Assembly: GCA_020632715.1 (NCBI GenBank)
Contig: JACKFA010000005.1
Coordinates: 310,001 to 374,000, forward strand
Source: Deltaproteobacteria bacterium
GTDB taxonomy: Bacteria > Myxococcota_A > UBA9042 > PHBI01
DNA length: 64,000 nt
Direction of reading: 5' to 3'
The translations under genes and the position numbers were made by a program. Below the pieces are notes generated by a model, which saw nothing but the letters and a program-made list of their open reading frames with translations, was not told the DNA's origin and did no database searches. Of the stretch, positions 1 through 8,092 are shown piece by piece (position 1 is the stretch's first letter; each line of letters starts with the position of its first letter).

Positions 1-375
1 GGGAGCGTCCTGGAGGACGAGGAGCTCGCCCGGGTGGACGTGCGGGATCCCGCGCGCGATGGCCTCGAAGTCGTTCACGAGGGTCACGCGCGGGATGCCG
101 AGGGCCGCGCCGAGGGCGGCGGCGTCGACGCGCCAGGGGAGGTTGGTCGTGTCGCAGACGCCGTCCTCGACGGGGCCGGCGACGCCGAGGGCGGCGGCGT
201 CGACGGGCGCGGGGGCGTCGGCGAGGAAGTCGCGGAGGACCTCCTCGGGTCCCCCGAATCGGGGGCTCGGGTAGCGCTTCAGCGCGTGGCGGCGGACGCC
301 GTGCTCGTCTCGCTCATAGAGGGCGAGCAGGGTCTTCGTACCGCCGACGTCGCCGGCCAGCGCCCACATCCCCAT
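1..375 (-). CDS. glk: Glucokinase, 5' part (runs off the left edge)
   Basis: The minus strand reads open from an ATG at 375 to the window edge, giving the first 125 residues of a bacterial Glk-type glucokinase, which phosphorylates glucose to glucose-6-phosphate with ATP in the cytoplasm. Visible landmarks are the N-terminal phosphate-binding loop (LAGDVGGTKT, residues 6-15), GVAGPVEDG (64-72), TNLPW (77-81) and the sugar-binding/catalytic LVNDFEA (99-105) with Asp102. These are in the order and spacing of the Glk family. A second ATG at 369 would remove two residues. The C-terminal two thirds lie outside the window, so intactness cannot be judged. Family assignment is secure from the motifs; glucose specificity is inferred. 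Confidence 0.87.
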   Translation of the reverse strand, partial: MGMWALAGDVGGTKTLLALYERDEHGVRRHALKRYPSPRFGGPEEVLRDFLADAPAPVDAAALGVAGPVEDGVCDTTNLPWRVDAAALGAALGIPRVTLVNDFEAIARGIPHVHPGELLVLQDAP

Positions 376-693
376 GCGAGCCCCCGATTCACCACGGGCG
401 GGGTGTCACCCCGCCGGCTCCACCGTGCCCGAGGGCACGCGGCGACCCCACGTCGCCGGCGGAGGGAGAGCCTGCCTCCGCGGGAGGCTGCTGCAGCATC
501 GGGCGTGCCAGATCGCCAAATGGCCGCAGAGGCCGGTCTGAGCTACGTCGTCGGCACGTCGCTGGGCCCTACCGCACAATCGATCGAGCGCGTTCACACG
601 ATATTTACAAGCAGACCTGGGCAACATGACTTGGATCTGGACCAAGGCTGGACAGCCCTACCCCGTGGAGCGCGCGACCGCTGTTGACGGGCG
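376..693. other. Gene-free interval upstream of glk
   Basis: This 318-base stretch has no convincing gene. It holds a perfect palindrome at 397-415, a short GTGCCC/GGGCAC hairpin near 426-439, and a locally AT-richer patch around 580-640 (ACGATATTTACAAG). The patch may hold a promoter or be decayed sequence. A 79-codon frame at 406-645 on the minus strand lacks the codon bias of the neighbouring genes and is not called. Confidence 0.5.
397..415. promoter_or_regulatory. 19-bp perfect palindrome upstream of glk
   Basis: GGCGGGGTG-T-CACCCCGCC has perfect 9-bp arms and lies 22 bases upstream of the glk start codon. It could be a repressor operator or an mRNA hairpin in the glk leader. The sequence gives no way to choose between these. 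Confidence 0.35.
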
Positions 694-990
694 TCAGCGC
701 CGCAGGTGCCGCGTCATGTCGCGCATGGCGAGGAACGCGGAGGTCGGGAGCGGGGTGAGCGCGCGGTGGTGCCACGACGTCTCGAGGACCTCGGCGTCGA
801 CGGCGTGAGCGGGCTCATTCGCGGCGGCGAAGGCGGGCCCGTCGAGGCGGAAGGCGTCGCGGGCGGCGTCGCGCGCGAAGCTCGCGCCCCCGTCGGCGGC
901 GCGCCCCATGACGACGACGAAGTCGCCCGGGCGCGACGGGAAGGGGGCGCGGGGCGGCGGCGAGGCGGGGATGGGGAGGGCGACGCTCAC
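694..990 (-). CDS. Hypothetical protein, 98 aa
   Basis: A GTG-start frame encodes 98 residues with the GC-biased codon use of real genes here and a plausible mixed composition (GDFVVVMGRAADGGASF near residues 21-37, ending RDMTRHLRR). No family is recognised. No signal peptide, membrane segment or Cys-rich module is visible, so it is probably cytoplasmic. It lies about 75 bases downstream of the LuxR-type regulator on the same strand and could be cotranscribed with it. Its short Pro-rich N terminus makes the exact start uncertain, and it could be a fortuitous frame. Confidence 0.5.
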   Translation of the reverse strand: MSVALPIPASPPPRAPFPSRPGDFVVVMGRAADGGASFARDAARDAFRLDGPAFAAANEPAHAVDAEVLETSWHHRALTPLPTSAFLAMRDMTRHLRR

Positions 991-1065
991 GTAGGGACCG
1001 GTATGGGGCCGGCCTCGGGTTCGCGCCAGTTTTCTGGCGCCCGCTGGGCGCCGCGGGGGCGGGCG

Positions 1066-1878
1066 TCAGGGCGTGCGCGCGCCGCCGAGGCACAGGGCGA
1101 GGAGCTCGCCGCGACTCTGGACGCCGAAGTGGCGGTGGAGCGCCTTCACGTGGTCGTGGACGGTGTGCGGGCTCAGGCCGAGGTCCCAGGCGATCTGCTT
1201 CTCGCCGTCGCCGCGCGCGAGGCGGACGAGCACGTCGCGCTGGCGCGGCGTGAGCCCCTCGAGGCGGCTCGGTGGCAGCGGCGACGGGGGGTCGCGGACG
1301 AAGTCGCAGGTGTCGACGAAGAGCTCGAGGAGGCCGCGCTCGCGCTCGCCGAACTGGCGCCGTCCCCAGGCGCGGTGGACCGAGATCACGCAGCCCGCGT
1401 TCGTCCCGTCGCCGTGCCTCGGCGCGCCGATGAAGCTGTCGACGCGCGCCGCGCGGCGGTACTCCTGGGTGTGCGCCGACATGTACCAGTCGCGATCGTC
1501 GCACACCTCGTGCCGCACCATGACGCGCCGGCCGCGCTGCATCGCGCTGATCGTGCCGGGGAGCGTCGGGTCGGGCGCCGACGGCGCGGGGAGGCTCTCG
1601 ATGTAGGCGAGGAAGGCGCTCCGCTCGGCGTCGCCGGCCCAGCCCACGTCGCACACCACGCTCACGGCCGCGGGCGTCGGCGAGACGATGCCGACGACGT
1701 CGAGCCAGATCCCGACCTCGCAGCCCACGAGCCGGACGAGGCCGTCCAGCGCGAGCGCGCGTTGTTCGCCGGAGCCGTTCGGGAGATCGCGCAGGTCGAG
1801 CGCCAGGCGCATGAGCGCGCGCACGTCATCGCTCCGGACCCAATCGGGCTTCCGCGGCATGGCGACATCATCCGCCAT
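1066..1878 (-). CDS. LuxR-type HTH transcriptional regulator, 270 aa
   Basis: The C terminus is a canonical LuxR/FixJ-type helix-turn-helix: LTPRQRDVLVRLARGDGEK, then QIAWDLGLSPHTVHDHVKAL, roughly residues 208-250. It should bind DNA as a dimer. The first ~200 residues form an unidentified sensor-like domain with several Trp and Cys residues; it has no clear receiver Asp motif and is not a recognisable autoinducer domain. A PAS/GAF-like sensor is possible but unproven. The ATG at 1878 is used; MPRKPDW at 1860 is an alternative. It is divergent from the DUF4157 gene across a ~90-bp gap, so it is a candidate regulator of that gene (inference from position). Confidence 0.85.
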   Translation of the reverse strand: MADDVAMPRKPDWVRSDDVRALMRLALDLRDLPNGSGEQRALALDGLVRLVGCEVGIWLDVVGIVSPTPAAVSVVCDVGWAGDAERSAFLAYIESLPAPSAPDPTLPGTISAMQRGRRVMVRHEVCDDRDWYMSAHTQEYRRAARVDSFIGAPRHGDGTNAGCVISVHRAWGRRQFGERERGLLELFVDTCDFVRDPPSPLPPSRLEGLTPRQRDVLVRLARGDGEKQIAWDLGLSPHTVHDHVKALHRHFGVQSRGELLALCLGGARTP

Positions 1879-1970
1879 CCGCGCGCCCGGGACAACGCGG
1901 CGCGCGAGCGGGGCTTGGCATTCGCGACGAGAATCGGGATAGTGCCGTGGTCCACTCCATGGAGACTGCC

Positions 1971-3566
1971 ATGTCGCGGCGACACGCTCCCGAGGTCCAC
2001 GATAGCGCCCCCGCGCGCGCGCCGCGGGGCGCGGCCGACGCCGGCGCCGAGGCCGTCCAGATGCACGTCGACGGCGCCGGGGTGAGCGACGTGCGCTCGC
2101 TCATGGCGGCCGGCGGCAACGTGCAGATGGCGGCGCTCTCGTCGCCGGTGCAGCGTCACGGCGGCGGCGGCGACACGGCCGGCGTCCACGACGCCGCGGC
2201 GCACGGGATCGCCGGCGGCGGCGGCGCCATGCCGCACGGCGACACGATCCAGAAGGCGTTCGGTGGCCACGACATCAGCGGGATCTCGGCGCACGTCGGC
2301 GGGCGCGCGGCCGAGGCGAACGCGGCCATGGGCGCCGAGGCGTACGCGACCGGCACCAACGTCGCGTTCAAGGCCCAGCCGGACCTGCACACGGCGGCGC
2401 ACGAGGCCGCGCACATCGTTCAGCAGCGGAGCGGCGTGTCGCTCGCGGGCGGCGTCGGGCAGGTGGGGGACAGCTACGAGCAGCACGCGGACAAGGTCGC
2501 GGACGCGGTCGTCGCCGGGAAGAGCGCCGAGGGGCTGCTCGGGCCGACGCCGGCGGGCGGAGGCGGCGACGGCGGCGTGCAGAAGCGGGCGGTCCAGCGC
2601 GCGACCACGCCGGGCGGCGTGACGGACGGCCGCGTGACGCTCGACGACCACGCCCAGCACGAGACGGGCGCCGGCGCGGGCGCCCTCGACACCGCGGGCG
2701 CCACGACGCAGGGCGCGCAGTACGACGCGCGCACGCTCGAGGAGTGGGCGAAGGCGTTCGGCGACGCGCAGGCGGCGCGCTCCGCGGGCGCCGCCACCGA
2801 CCAGCGCGGGAAGGAGGCGATGCTCGCGGCGATCGCGGCGAACACGGCGCCGCGCTACATCGCGCGCTGCGGGCCGAAGACCAACTTCACGGACTACAAC
2901 TCCTTCGGGAACGGGCGCCGCGCCTTCATCTTCGCGACCGAGCCCGCCGATCTCATCGGCTGCACGCCGATCGAGGCGATGGTGAAGGTCGGGTGGACGA
3001 AGGAGTGGATCGAGAAGGAGGTCGGCAAGCCCATCTCGGTGTGCATCCTCGACACGCACAAGTCGGTGGCCGCGGCGAGCGGCGCCGGCGGGGCGGACGG
3101 CACCGCGCAGGTGACGACGCAGAAGTTCGAGTGGCCGCAGCTCACCACGCGCGCGATGGCCGACAGCGACCTCCTGCAGAGCTTCACCGACGACGGCACG
3201 CGCGAGATCACGGCGCTCCTCGGCGCCTCGCCGGCGCCGCCGGCCGTGAAGGCGCTCATGGGGGAGATCCTCGAGGTCTGCTCGAAGACGCCGCCGCGGG
3301 GGACCCCGGCCACGAGCGACGCGAACAAGTCGTCGCTCGCGGTGCTCATGCGAACGCTGCTGAGCCGCGCGTACGGCGCGAACGAGCTCTACTCCGGCAT
3401 GGGCGCGACCATCAGCGAGCAGGGCGAGCTCGGCGCGCGGGAGGTCATGGTCAACAACAACGGCACGAACTTCGCGCTCACCTCGGACAACCACCGCCTC
3501 GTGGACATCGGCGCCTTCACGGCGGCCGACGTCCAGCACGCCCTGACGCCGCCCCCGACGCGCTGA
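1971..3566 (+). CDS. DUF4157 (HEAAH) protein with unknown C-terminal domain
   Basis: The DUF4157 core is clear: ISGISAHVGG, then HTAAHEAAHIVQQRSGV (residues ~140-156) with an HExxH zinc-type motif at 144-148, then GQVGDSYEQHADKVADAVV. Short VQR/VQK motifs flank it, as is common in this family. DUF4157 proteins are known from extracellular contractile injection system (eCIS) and polymorphic-toxin contexts. The ~300 residues after the core (from ARCGPKTNFTDYNSFG) match no family I recognise and may be the effector part. No signal peptide is seen. The start at 1971 is chosen because GGAG sits 6 bases upstream; GTG 1947 and ATG 1959 are in frame. A paralogue lies at 36555-37391. The small gene at 3580 follows after 13 bases and may be a partner or immunity gene. 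Confidence 0.85.
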   Translation: MSRRHAPEVHDSAPARAPRGAADAGAEAVQMHVDGAGVSDVRSLMAAGGNVQMAALSSPVQRHGGGGDTAGVHDAAAHGIAGGGGAMPHGDTIQKAFGGHDISGISAHVGGRAAEANAAMGAEAYATGTNVAFKAQPDLHTAAHEAAHIVQQRSGVSLAGGVGQVGDSYEQHADKVADAVVAGKSAEGLLGPTPAGGGGDGGVQKRAVQRATTPGGVTDGRVTLDDHAQHETGAGAGALDTAGATTQGAQYDARTLEEWAKAFGDAQAARSAGAATDQRGKEAMLAAIAANTAPRYIARCGPKTNFTDYNSFGNGRRAFIFATEPADLIGCTPIEAMVKVGWTKEWIEKEVGKPISVCILDTHKSVAAASGAGGADGTAQVTTQKFEWPQLTTRAMADSDLLQSFTDDGTREITALLGASPAPPAVKALMGEILEVCSKTPPRGTPATSDANKSSLAVLMRTLLSRAYGANELYSGMGATISEQGELGAREVMVNNNGTNFALTSDNHRLVDIGAFTAADVQHALTPPPTR

Positions 3567-3579
3567 CCGGAGGTCGACC

Positions 3580-3933
3580 ATGAGCTCTCCCCTCCCCCTC
3601 GCCGTGGTGGACGCCGGCGACGGCCGCGTGCGCGTCGAGACCGTGCTCCGCATGGTCGACGGCAGCGAGCGCGACACGTCGTTCACGCTGCTGCGCGACA
3701 ACGCCGCCTGGCTCGCGACGGAGATCCGCCGCTACCTCACCGACCCCGCCTACCACCGCCACGAGGAGGAGCGGCACGGCGAGGTCATCGTGCTGCGCCC
3801 CGGCGGCACCGATCCCGAGCCGCAGCTCGGCCTCCTCGGGCGCGACGCCGAGGACGGCGCGAGCCACGGCAGCATCTGGCTCGATCACGACGCCGCCGAG
3901 CGGCTCGCGGACGCGCTCGCCGACCTGGGCTAG
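3580..3933 (+). CDS. Small acidic hypothetical protein, 117 aa
   Basis: This 117-residue cytoplasmic-type protein starts 13 bases after the DUF4157 stop behind a good ribosome site (GGAGGTCGACC), so the two are very likely cotranscribed and possibly translationally coupled. The sequence alternates strand-like segments (RVRVETVLRMVDGSERDTSF) with an acidic C terminus (LDHDAAERLADALADLG). No family is recognised. Position suggests a cognate immunity protein, chaperone or loading partner for the upstream protein, but nothing in the sequence itself shows this. Confidence 0.75.
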   Translation: MSSPLPLAVVDAGDGRVRVETVLRMVDGSERDTSFTLLRDNAAWLATEIRRYLTDPAYHRHEEERHGEVIVLRPGGTDPEPQLGLLGRDAEDGASHGSIWLDHDAAERLADALADLG

Positions 3934-3979
3934 ACGCAATACCGTTCAGTTGGCGGCATGTTCGCTGAATCGGGAAGGA

Positions 3980-4095
3980 AACCACGGAGGCACGGAGGCA
4001 CGGAGGGATCGTGCCGGGAACTCCCCCAGCGCCCAGTCGGTGCCCCGGGGCGGGTTGCTTCACTGAACCCTCCGTGCCTCCGTGCCTCCGTGGTT
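3980..4095. repeat. Inverted-repeat element, 28-bp perfect arms
   Basis: Left arm 3980-4007 and right arm 4068-4095 are perfect reverse complements built from tandem CACGGAGG units, separated by 60 bases. The element lies between the 3580 gene and the convergent panE, so it could act as a bidirectional terminator. A relative built from ACACGGAG units sits at 63685-63781, which points to a dispersed repeat family rather than a private terminator. Confidence 0.85.
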
Positions 4096-4143
4096 GTCCC
4101 CTCGGATCATGCGTGACAGCCGGATCCGTTCCCTCCAGAAGGG

Positions 4144-5178
4144 CTAGAGCCCGATGGCGCGCGCGAGCGCCGCGGCGCTCAGGTTCGGTGGGCCGCTCCC
4201 GGCGCGCTCCGCCTCGTGCACGCGCGCCACGAGCGCCGCGTTCAGCGGGGCCTCCACGCCCGGGATCGCCTGCGCCGCGCGCACGATCTCGCCGTTCAGG
4301 TAGTCGACCTCCGTCGGGCGCCCGCGCGTGAGGTCCTCCCACATCGACGAGCGCGAGTCGGCGCCGACCTTGATCTGCCGCCCCAGCACGAGCCGCGCGA
4401 GCAGCGTCGGCAACCGCAGCACCGCCGGCATCAGACCGACCGGTACACCCCGCAGCGCCGGGGGCTTCACCCCCTTCGCCCGCACGACGGCGAGCCCCTC
4501 CGCGACGACCGCCGCGATGATCCTGCGGTAGCCCCGCGAGAGCAGGAGCTCGGCCGTCGGGGCGCCTGAGAGGGCGCTCACGGCGTTGTTCAGGTTGACG
4601 AGGAGCTTCGTCCACTGGTGCGGCCCGATGTCGTCGACGTGGCGGCTCTCGAGGCCGGCGCGCGCGAGGCCCTGCGCGAGGGCGAGCTCCGCCGGCGACG
4701 ACGGCCGCTCGAGGGTGATCGGCCCGTCGGTCGTCCGCTCGAAGACCCCCGCGCCGCGCGAGATCACGTTGAAGTCGACGATGCCACCGACGACGCGCCT
4801 GCCGTCGAGGTGCTCGCGCAGCAGGACCGCGTTGCGGACGCCGTTCTGCAGGCTCACGACGACGGCGCCCGGTCGCAGGTGCGGGGTCAGCGCGCGCGCC
4901 ATCTCGGCGGTCTGCGCCGACTTCACGCAGCAGAGGACGAGGTCGCGGTCCGCGAGGGCCGCCGGCTCGACGACGACGCGCGCGCCACCGGGCGGGACGC
5001 CGCCTCGCTCCTCGCCGAGGGCGCGGAGGCGGAGGCCGTGGTCGGCGAGCTCCGCGGCGAGGCGCGGGCGCCCGAGGAAGACGACGTCGACGCCCGCACG
5101 GGCGGCGAGCTCGCCGCCGACGTAGCAGCCGATGGAGCCGGCGCCGGCGACGCCGAGCTTGAGGGCGGAGGGGTCCAT
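4144..5178 (-). CDS. panE: 2-dehydropantoate 2-reductase (ketopantoate reductase family)
   Basis: A 344-aa ApbA/PanE-family oxidoreductase that would reduce ketopantoate to pantoate with NADPH in coenzyme A synthesis. It has the N-terminal dinucleotide-binding loop (VAGAGSIGCYVGGELA, residues 9-24), the LQNGV segment after the Rossmann domain, and the family's second-domain signature with the catalytic Lys and following Asn (QWTKLLVNLNNAVSALSG, ~residues 190-207). It is slightly longer than E. coli PanE. Several paralogous subfamilies share this fold, so substrate specificity is inferred. It stands alone, convergent with the 3580 gene. Confidence 0.86.
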   Translation of the reverse strand: MDPSALKLGVAGAGSIGCYVGGELAARAGVDVVFLGRPRLAAELADHGLRLRALGEERGGVPPGGARVVVEPAALADRDLVLCCVKSAQTAEMARALTPHLRPGAVVVSLQNGVRNAVLLREHLDGRRVVGGIVDFNVISRGAGVFERTTDGPITLERPSSPAELALAQGLARAGLESRHVDDIGPHQWTKLLVNLNNAVSALSGAPTAELLLSRGYRRIIAAVVAEGLAVVRAKGVKPPALRGVPVGLMPAVLRLPTLLARLVLGRQIKVGADSRSSMWEDLTRGRPTEVDYLNGEIVRAAQAIPGVEAPLNAALVARVHEAERAGSGPPNLSAAALARAIGL

Positions 5179-5324
5179 GAGGGGCTGCTTAGCACGGCGG
5201 GGACACGCTCGTCCCGCTCCCGGTCACCGCGCCGGGGCGCGCGCGAGGGCCGTCGCGGCGGGCGATCGCGTCGACGGTGACTGCCTTCACACAACTTCAC
5301 CTTCTCGGGTTCACGGAATGGACG

Positions 5325-5337
5325 GAACGGTCCGTTC
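5325..5337. promoter_or_regulatory. 13-bp palindrome upstream of the 5375 lipoprotein
   Basis: GAACGG-T-CCGTTC is a perfect palindrome ending 38 bases before the lipoprotein start codon. It could be an operator or part of the mRNA leader. No matching copy was seen elsewhere in the window. Confidence 0.3.
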
Positions 5338-5374
5338 TCCGGGCACCACGCACCGCCACCCTCAAGGAGACCCC

Positions 5375-5692
5375 GTGGCCCGCATCTTCTCCATCCTCCT
5401 CATCACGATCGCGCTCGGCGCGAGCGCCTGCAACGGCGGCAGCGCCCTCGAGGTGCACGCGACCGTCATCGACGCCACGTCCTCGTCGGACAGCGTCGCC
5501 ACCAACGACGACACCTTCACGCCCGTCGAGGACGTCGGCCCCACGCAGGTCGTCGCCACGGCGCCCCTCGGCGTGTCCGCCGTCGCCGCCACCAGCACCA
5601 ACTACCGCATGGTCTCGACCCTCGGGCCGGCCGTCGCCCACGGCGCCGGCAGCACGAGCGCGAGCTACGCCCTCCCGGGCGAGTCCCGCTGA
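5375..5692 (+). CDS. Small secreted lipoprotein, 105 aa
   Basis: The GTG at 5375 is preceded by AAGGAG and starts a classic lipoprotein signal (MARIFSILLITIALGASAC, lipobox ASAC). The mature part is Ser/Thr/Val/Ala-rich and ends YALPGESR. No domain is recognised. It lies 55 bases upstream of the collagen-like fibre gene, also behind an AAGGAG site, so the two probably form an operon and this may be an accessory of the fibre. Upstream in-frame starts would spoil the signal peptide and are not used. Confidence 0.72.
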   Translation: MARIFSILLITIALGASACNGGSALEVHATVIDATSSSDSVATNDDTFTPVEDVGPTQVVATAPLGVSAVAATSTNYRMVSTLGPAVAHGAGSTSASYALPGESR

Positions 5693-5747
5693 TCTTCCCC
5701 CGACCCCTTCCACCCCCTTCGATCCGAAGAACGACCAAGGAGCGCCT

Positions 5748-7937
5748 GTGAGCCGACGTTTCTATCCCCTTCTCGCCCTCGCCCTGCTCGGGCTGGGCTC
5801 CCCCGCCGCGAAGGCCGCCGTGCCGGCGACCCTCACGCACGAGGGTCGCCTGACGACCCCCGGCGGTGACGTCATCGAGGGCAACGTCGAGATGACGTTC
5901 ACCCTCTACGACGCCGCCGAGGACGGCGACGTGATCTGGTCCGAGACGCACGACGTCGAGGTGCGCGGCGGCTACTTCGCCGTGAGCCTCGGGGCGGACG
6001 TGCCCTTCGCCAGCGCCTTCGCGGGCGCCGGCAACCGCTGGCTCGGCGTCACCGTCGGCGGTGACGACGAGATGCGCCCGCGCTCGCCCATCGGCTCGGT
6101 GCCCTACGCCCTCATGGCGCAGGACGTCGTGGGCGACATCCACCCGCAGTCCATCACGGTCAACGGCGTCCCCATCGTGGACGCGCAGGGCCGCTGGATC
6201 GGGCCGACCGCCGGCCTCGAGGGCCCCGCGGGCCCGGCTGGCGCGGCCGGCAAGGACGGCGTCGGCGTCACGCTGAGCGTGGAGCCCGCGGGCGATCACT
6301 GCGCGGCGGGCGGCGTCCGCGTCGACTCGGCCGACGGCACGACCTGGGTCTGCCACGGCGTCATGGGCGCCGCGGGGCCGCAGGGCTCCGCCGGCATCTC
6401 GGTGACCGCGACGTCGATCGCCCCGGGCGACGAGTGCGCCTTCGGCGGCGTGCGCGTCGACTCGGAGCGCGGCCCGGTCTTCCTGTGCAACGGCACGCCG
6501 GGCGCCCCGGGCGTCGCGGGCGTCCCCGGTGAGCAGGGGCTCCAGGGCGAGCAGGGCCCGCAGGGCATCCAGGGCGAGCAGGGCCCGCAGGGCCTCCCCG
6601 GCGAGCAGGGGCCGCAGGGCCTCCCCGGCGAGCAGGGCGTCCAGGGCGAGCAGGGCGAGGCCGGCGCGTCGGTCGTGTCGAGCTCGATCGAGGCCGGCGA
6701 CGACTGCGTCTACGGTGGCGTCCGCTTCGACGTGACCGGCCAGGCGCCGACCTTCGCCTGCAACGGCGCTCCGGGGGCGATCGGCCCGCGCGGCGAGCAG
6801 GGCCCCGAGGGCGTCCCCGGGCTCCAGGGCGAGCAGGGCCCGCAGGGCCTCCCCGGCGAGCAGGGGCCGCAGGGCCTCCCCGGCGAGCAGGGGCCGCAGG
6901 GGCCGCAGGGCCCCGCCGGCAACGACGGGCTCGACGGCGCGACCGGCCCGATGGGGCCGCAGGGGCCGCAGGGCCCCGAGGGTCAGCCCGGCCTCCGTGG
7001 TCCGCAGGGCGACGTCGGCCCGGAGGGGCCGCAGGGCCCCGCCGGCAACGACGGGCTCGACGGCGCGACCGGCCCGATGGGGCCGCAGGGCCCCGCCGGC
7101 AACGACGGGCTCGACGGCGCGACCGGCCCGATGGGGCCGCAGGGCCCCGCCGGCAACGACGGGCTCGACGGCGCGACCGGCCCGATGGGGCCGCAGGGGC
7201 CGCAGGGGCCCGCCGGCAACGACGGGCTCGACGGCGCGACCGGCCCGATGGGGCCGCAGGGGCCCGCCGGCAATGACGGGCTCGACGGCGCGACCGGCCC
7301 GATGGGCCCGCAGGGGCCGGCCGGGGTGTCGATCACCGTCACGACGGAGCCCATCGGCGACAACTGCGCCGCCGGCGGCTACAAGCTCGTCTCGGCGAGC
7401 CGCACCGACTACGTCTGCCACGGCGTGGCGGGCAGCGGCGGCGGCGGCAGCGAGTACGACGTCACGGTGCGCGACGCGAACGGCGTGGCGCTCGGCATGA
7501 TGACCAACTACTCGCTCGGCGGGAACGCCAACGGGCCGACGGTCACCTTCCGCACGAGCACCGGCTACTACGTGTCCTTCGCGGTCCTGACGGGGACGCC
7601 GGTCCAGGGCGGCTACGTCTACTACACGAACTCGGACTGCACGGGCACGCCGTACTACAACAGCGGCTCGAGCACGAAGTTCTACGTGATGTCGACGAAG
7701 GCGGCGTTCTGGCTCGAGTCCCTCGGGACGTGGGCCAAGCTCAAGAACGTCGACGCCAACGGCGCGACCTCGACGGCGCAGGCCACGCCGGCCACGGCGG
7801 CGGGCTACAACGCGTCGAACTCGACGCCCTGCGGGACGAGCACCGCGGGGACGCTCAACACGTGGGAGCTCACGCCGACGACGATCACGGAGATCGGCCT
7901 CCCGGCGAACATCGCGGCGCCGCTCGTCGTGCCGTAG
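5748..7937 (+). CDS. Exported collagen-like fibre protein with Cys modules, 729 aa
   Basis: A Sec signal peptide (MSRRFYPLLALALLGLGSPAAKA) is followed by a ~100-residue beta-sandwich-like domain (THEGRLTTPGGDVIEG ... SETHDVEV ... SPIGSVPYALMAQ), which recurs in the genes at 59744, 61060 and 62372. Then come four ~30-residue modules of the pattern GDxCxxGGVRVDS...CNG (DUF7151-like), alternating with long Gly-X-Y collagen-like tracts. A ~180-residue C-terminal domain with many Tyr/Thr/Asn residues follows. GXY tracts imply a trimeric rod with a C-terminal head; the N-terminal domain may anchor or trimerise it (inference). GTG 5748 is chosen for its AAGGAG site and signal peptide. The repeat tract at 7026-7325 looks recently expanded. 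Confidence 0.87.
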   Translation: MSRRFYPLLALALLGLGSPAAKAAVPATLTHEGRLTTPGGDVIEGNVEMTFTLYDAAEDGDVIWSETHDVEVRGGYFAVSLGADVPFASAFAGAGNRWLGVTVGGDDEMRPRSPIGSVPYALMAQDVVGDIHPQSITVNGVPIVDAQGRWIGPTAGLEGPAGPAGAAGKDGVGVTLSVEPAGDHCAAGGVRVDSADGTTWVCHGVMGAAGPQGSAGISVTATSIAPGDECAFGGVRVDSERGPVFLCNGTPGAPGVAGVPGEQGLQGEQGPQGIQGEQGPQGLPGEQGPQGLPGEQGVQGEQGEAGASVVSSSIEAGDDCVYGGVRFDVTGQAPTFACNGAPGAIGPRGEQGPEGVPGLQGEQGPQGLPGEQGPQGLPGEQGPQGPQGPAGNDGLDGATGPMGPQGPQGPEGQPGLRGPQGDVGPEGPQGPAGNDGLDGATGPMGPQGPAGNDGLDGATGPMGPQGPAGNDGLDGATGPMGPQGPQGPAGNDGLDGATGPMGPQGPAGNDGLDGATGPMGPQGPAGVSITVTTEPIGDNCAAGGYKLVSASRTDYVCHGVAGSGGGGSEYDVTVRDANGVALGMMTNYSLGGNANGPTVTFRTSTGYYVSFAVLTGTPVQGGYVYYTNSDCTGTPYYNSGSSTKFYVMSTKAAFWLESLGTWAKLKNVDANGATSTAQATPATAAGYNASNSTPCGTSTAGTLNTWELTPTTITEIGLPANIAAPLVVP
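7026..7325 (+). repeat. 54-bp in-frame tandem repeat (collagen-like unit)
   Basis: At least five nearly identical units encode GPQGPAGNDGLDGATGPM. Units are 54 bp, except one lengthened to 63 bp by an extra GPQ triplet. A sixth, separated copy starts near 6906. Near-identity at the DNA level, including synonymous positions, indicates recent slippage or unequal recombination, so rod length probably varies between strains. Confidence 0.9.
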
Positions 7938-7953
7938 CGCCTGTCGGGTGATC

Positions 7954-8023
7954 GCCGGCCCTCGCGGGCCGGCGCGCAGGGGCGGGGTCGCGCGGCGGCT
8001 CCGCCCCTGTGTCTTTTGACACA
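7954..8023 (+). terminator. Stacked hairpins downstream of the collagen-like gene
   Basis: A perfect hairpin GCCGGCCC-TCGC-GGGCCGGC (7954-7973) is followed by a second stem (AGGGGCGG 7978-7985 with CCGCCCCT 8001-8008) and then by TGTGTC-TTTT-GACACA (8008-8023). The second stem followed by GTGTCTTTT resembles a rho-independent terminator. Termination is inferred from structure and position, 17 bases after the stop codon. Confidence 0.55.
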
Positions 8024-8092
8024 CCCCGTCCTCCCGGCCGCGGGGCGCGATCGAAGGTGGACGTCGCGGGCCCTGCGCGCTATCCCGGCCGC

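Noticed and set aside
406..645. 79-codon minus-strand frame upstream of glk
   Set aside because: It has no GC-biased third positions and no ribosome site, and it crosses the palindrome region.
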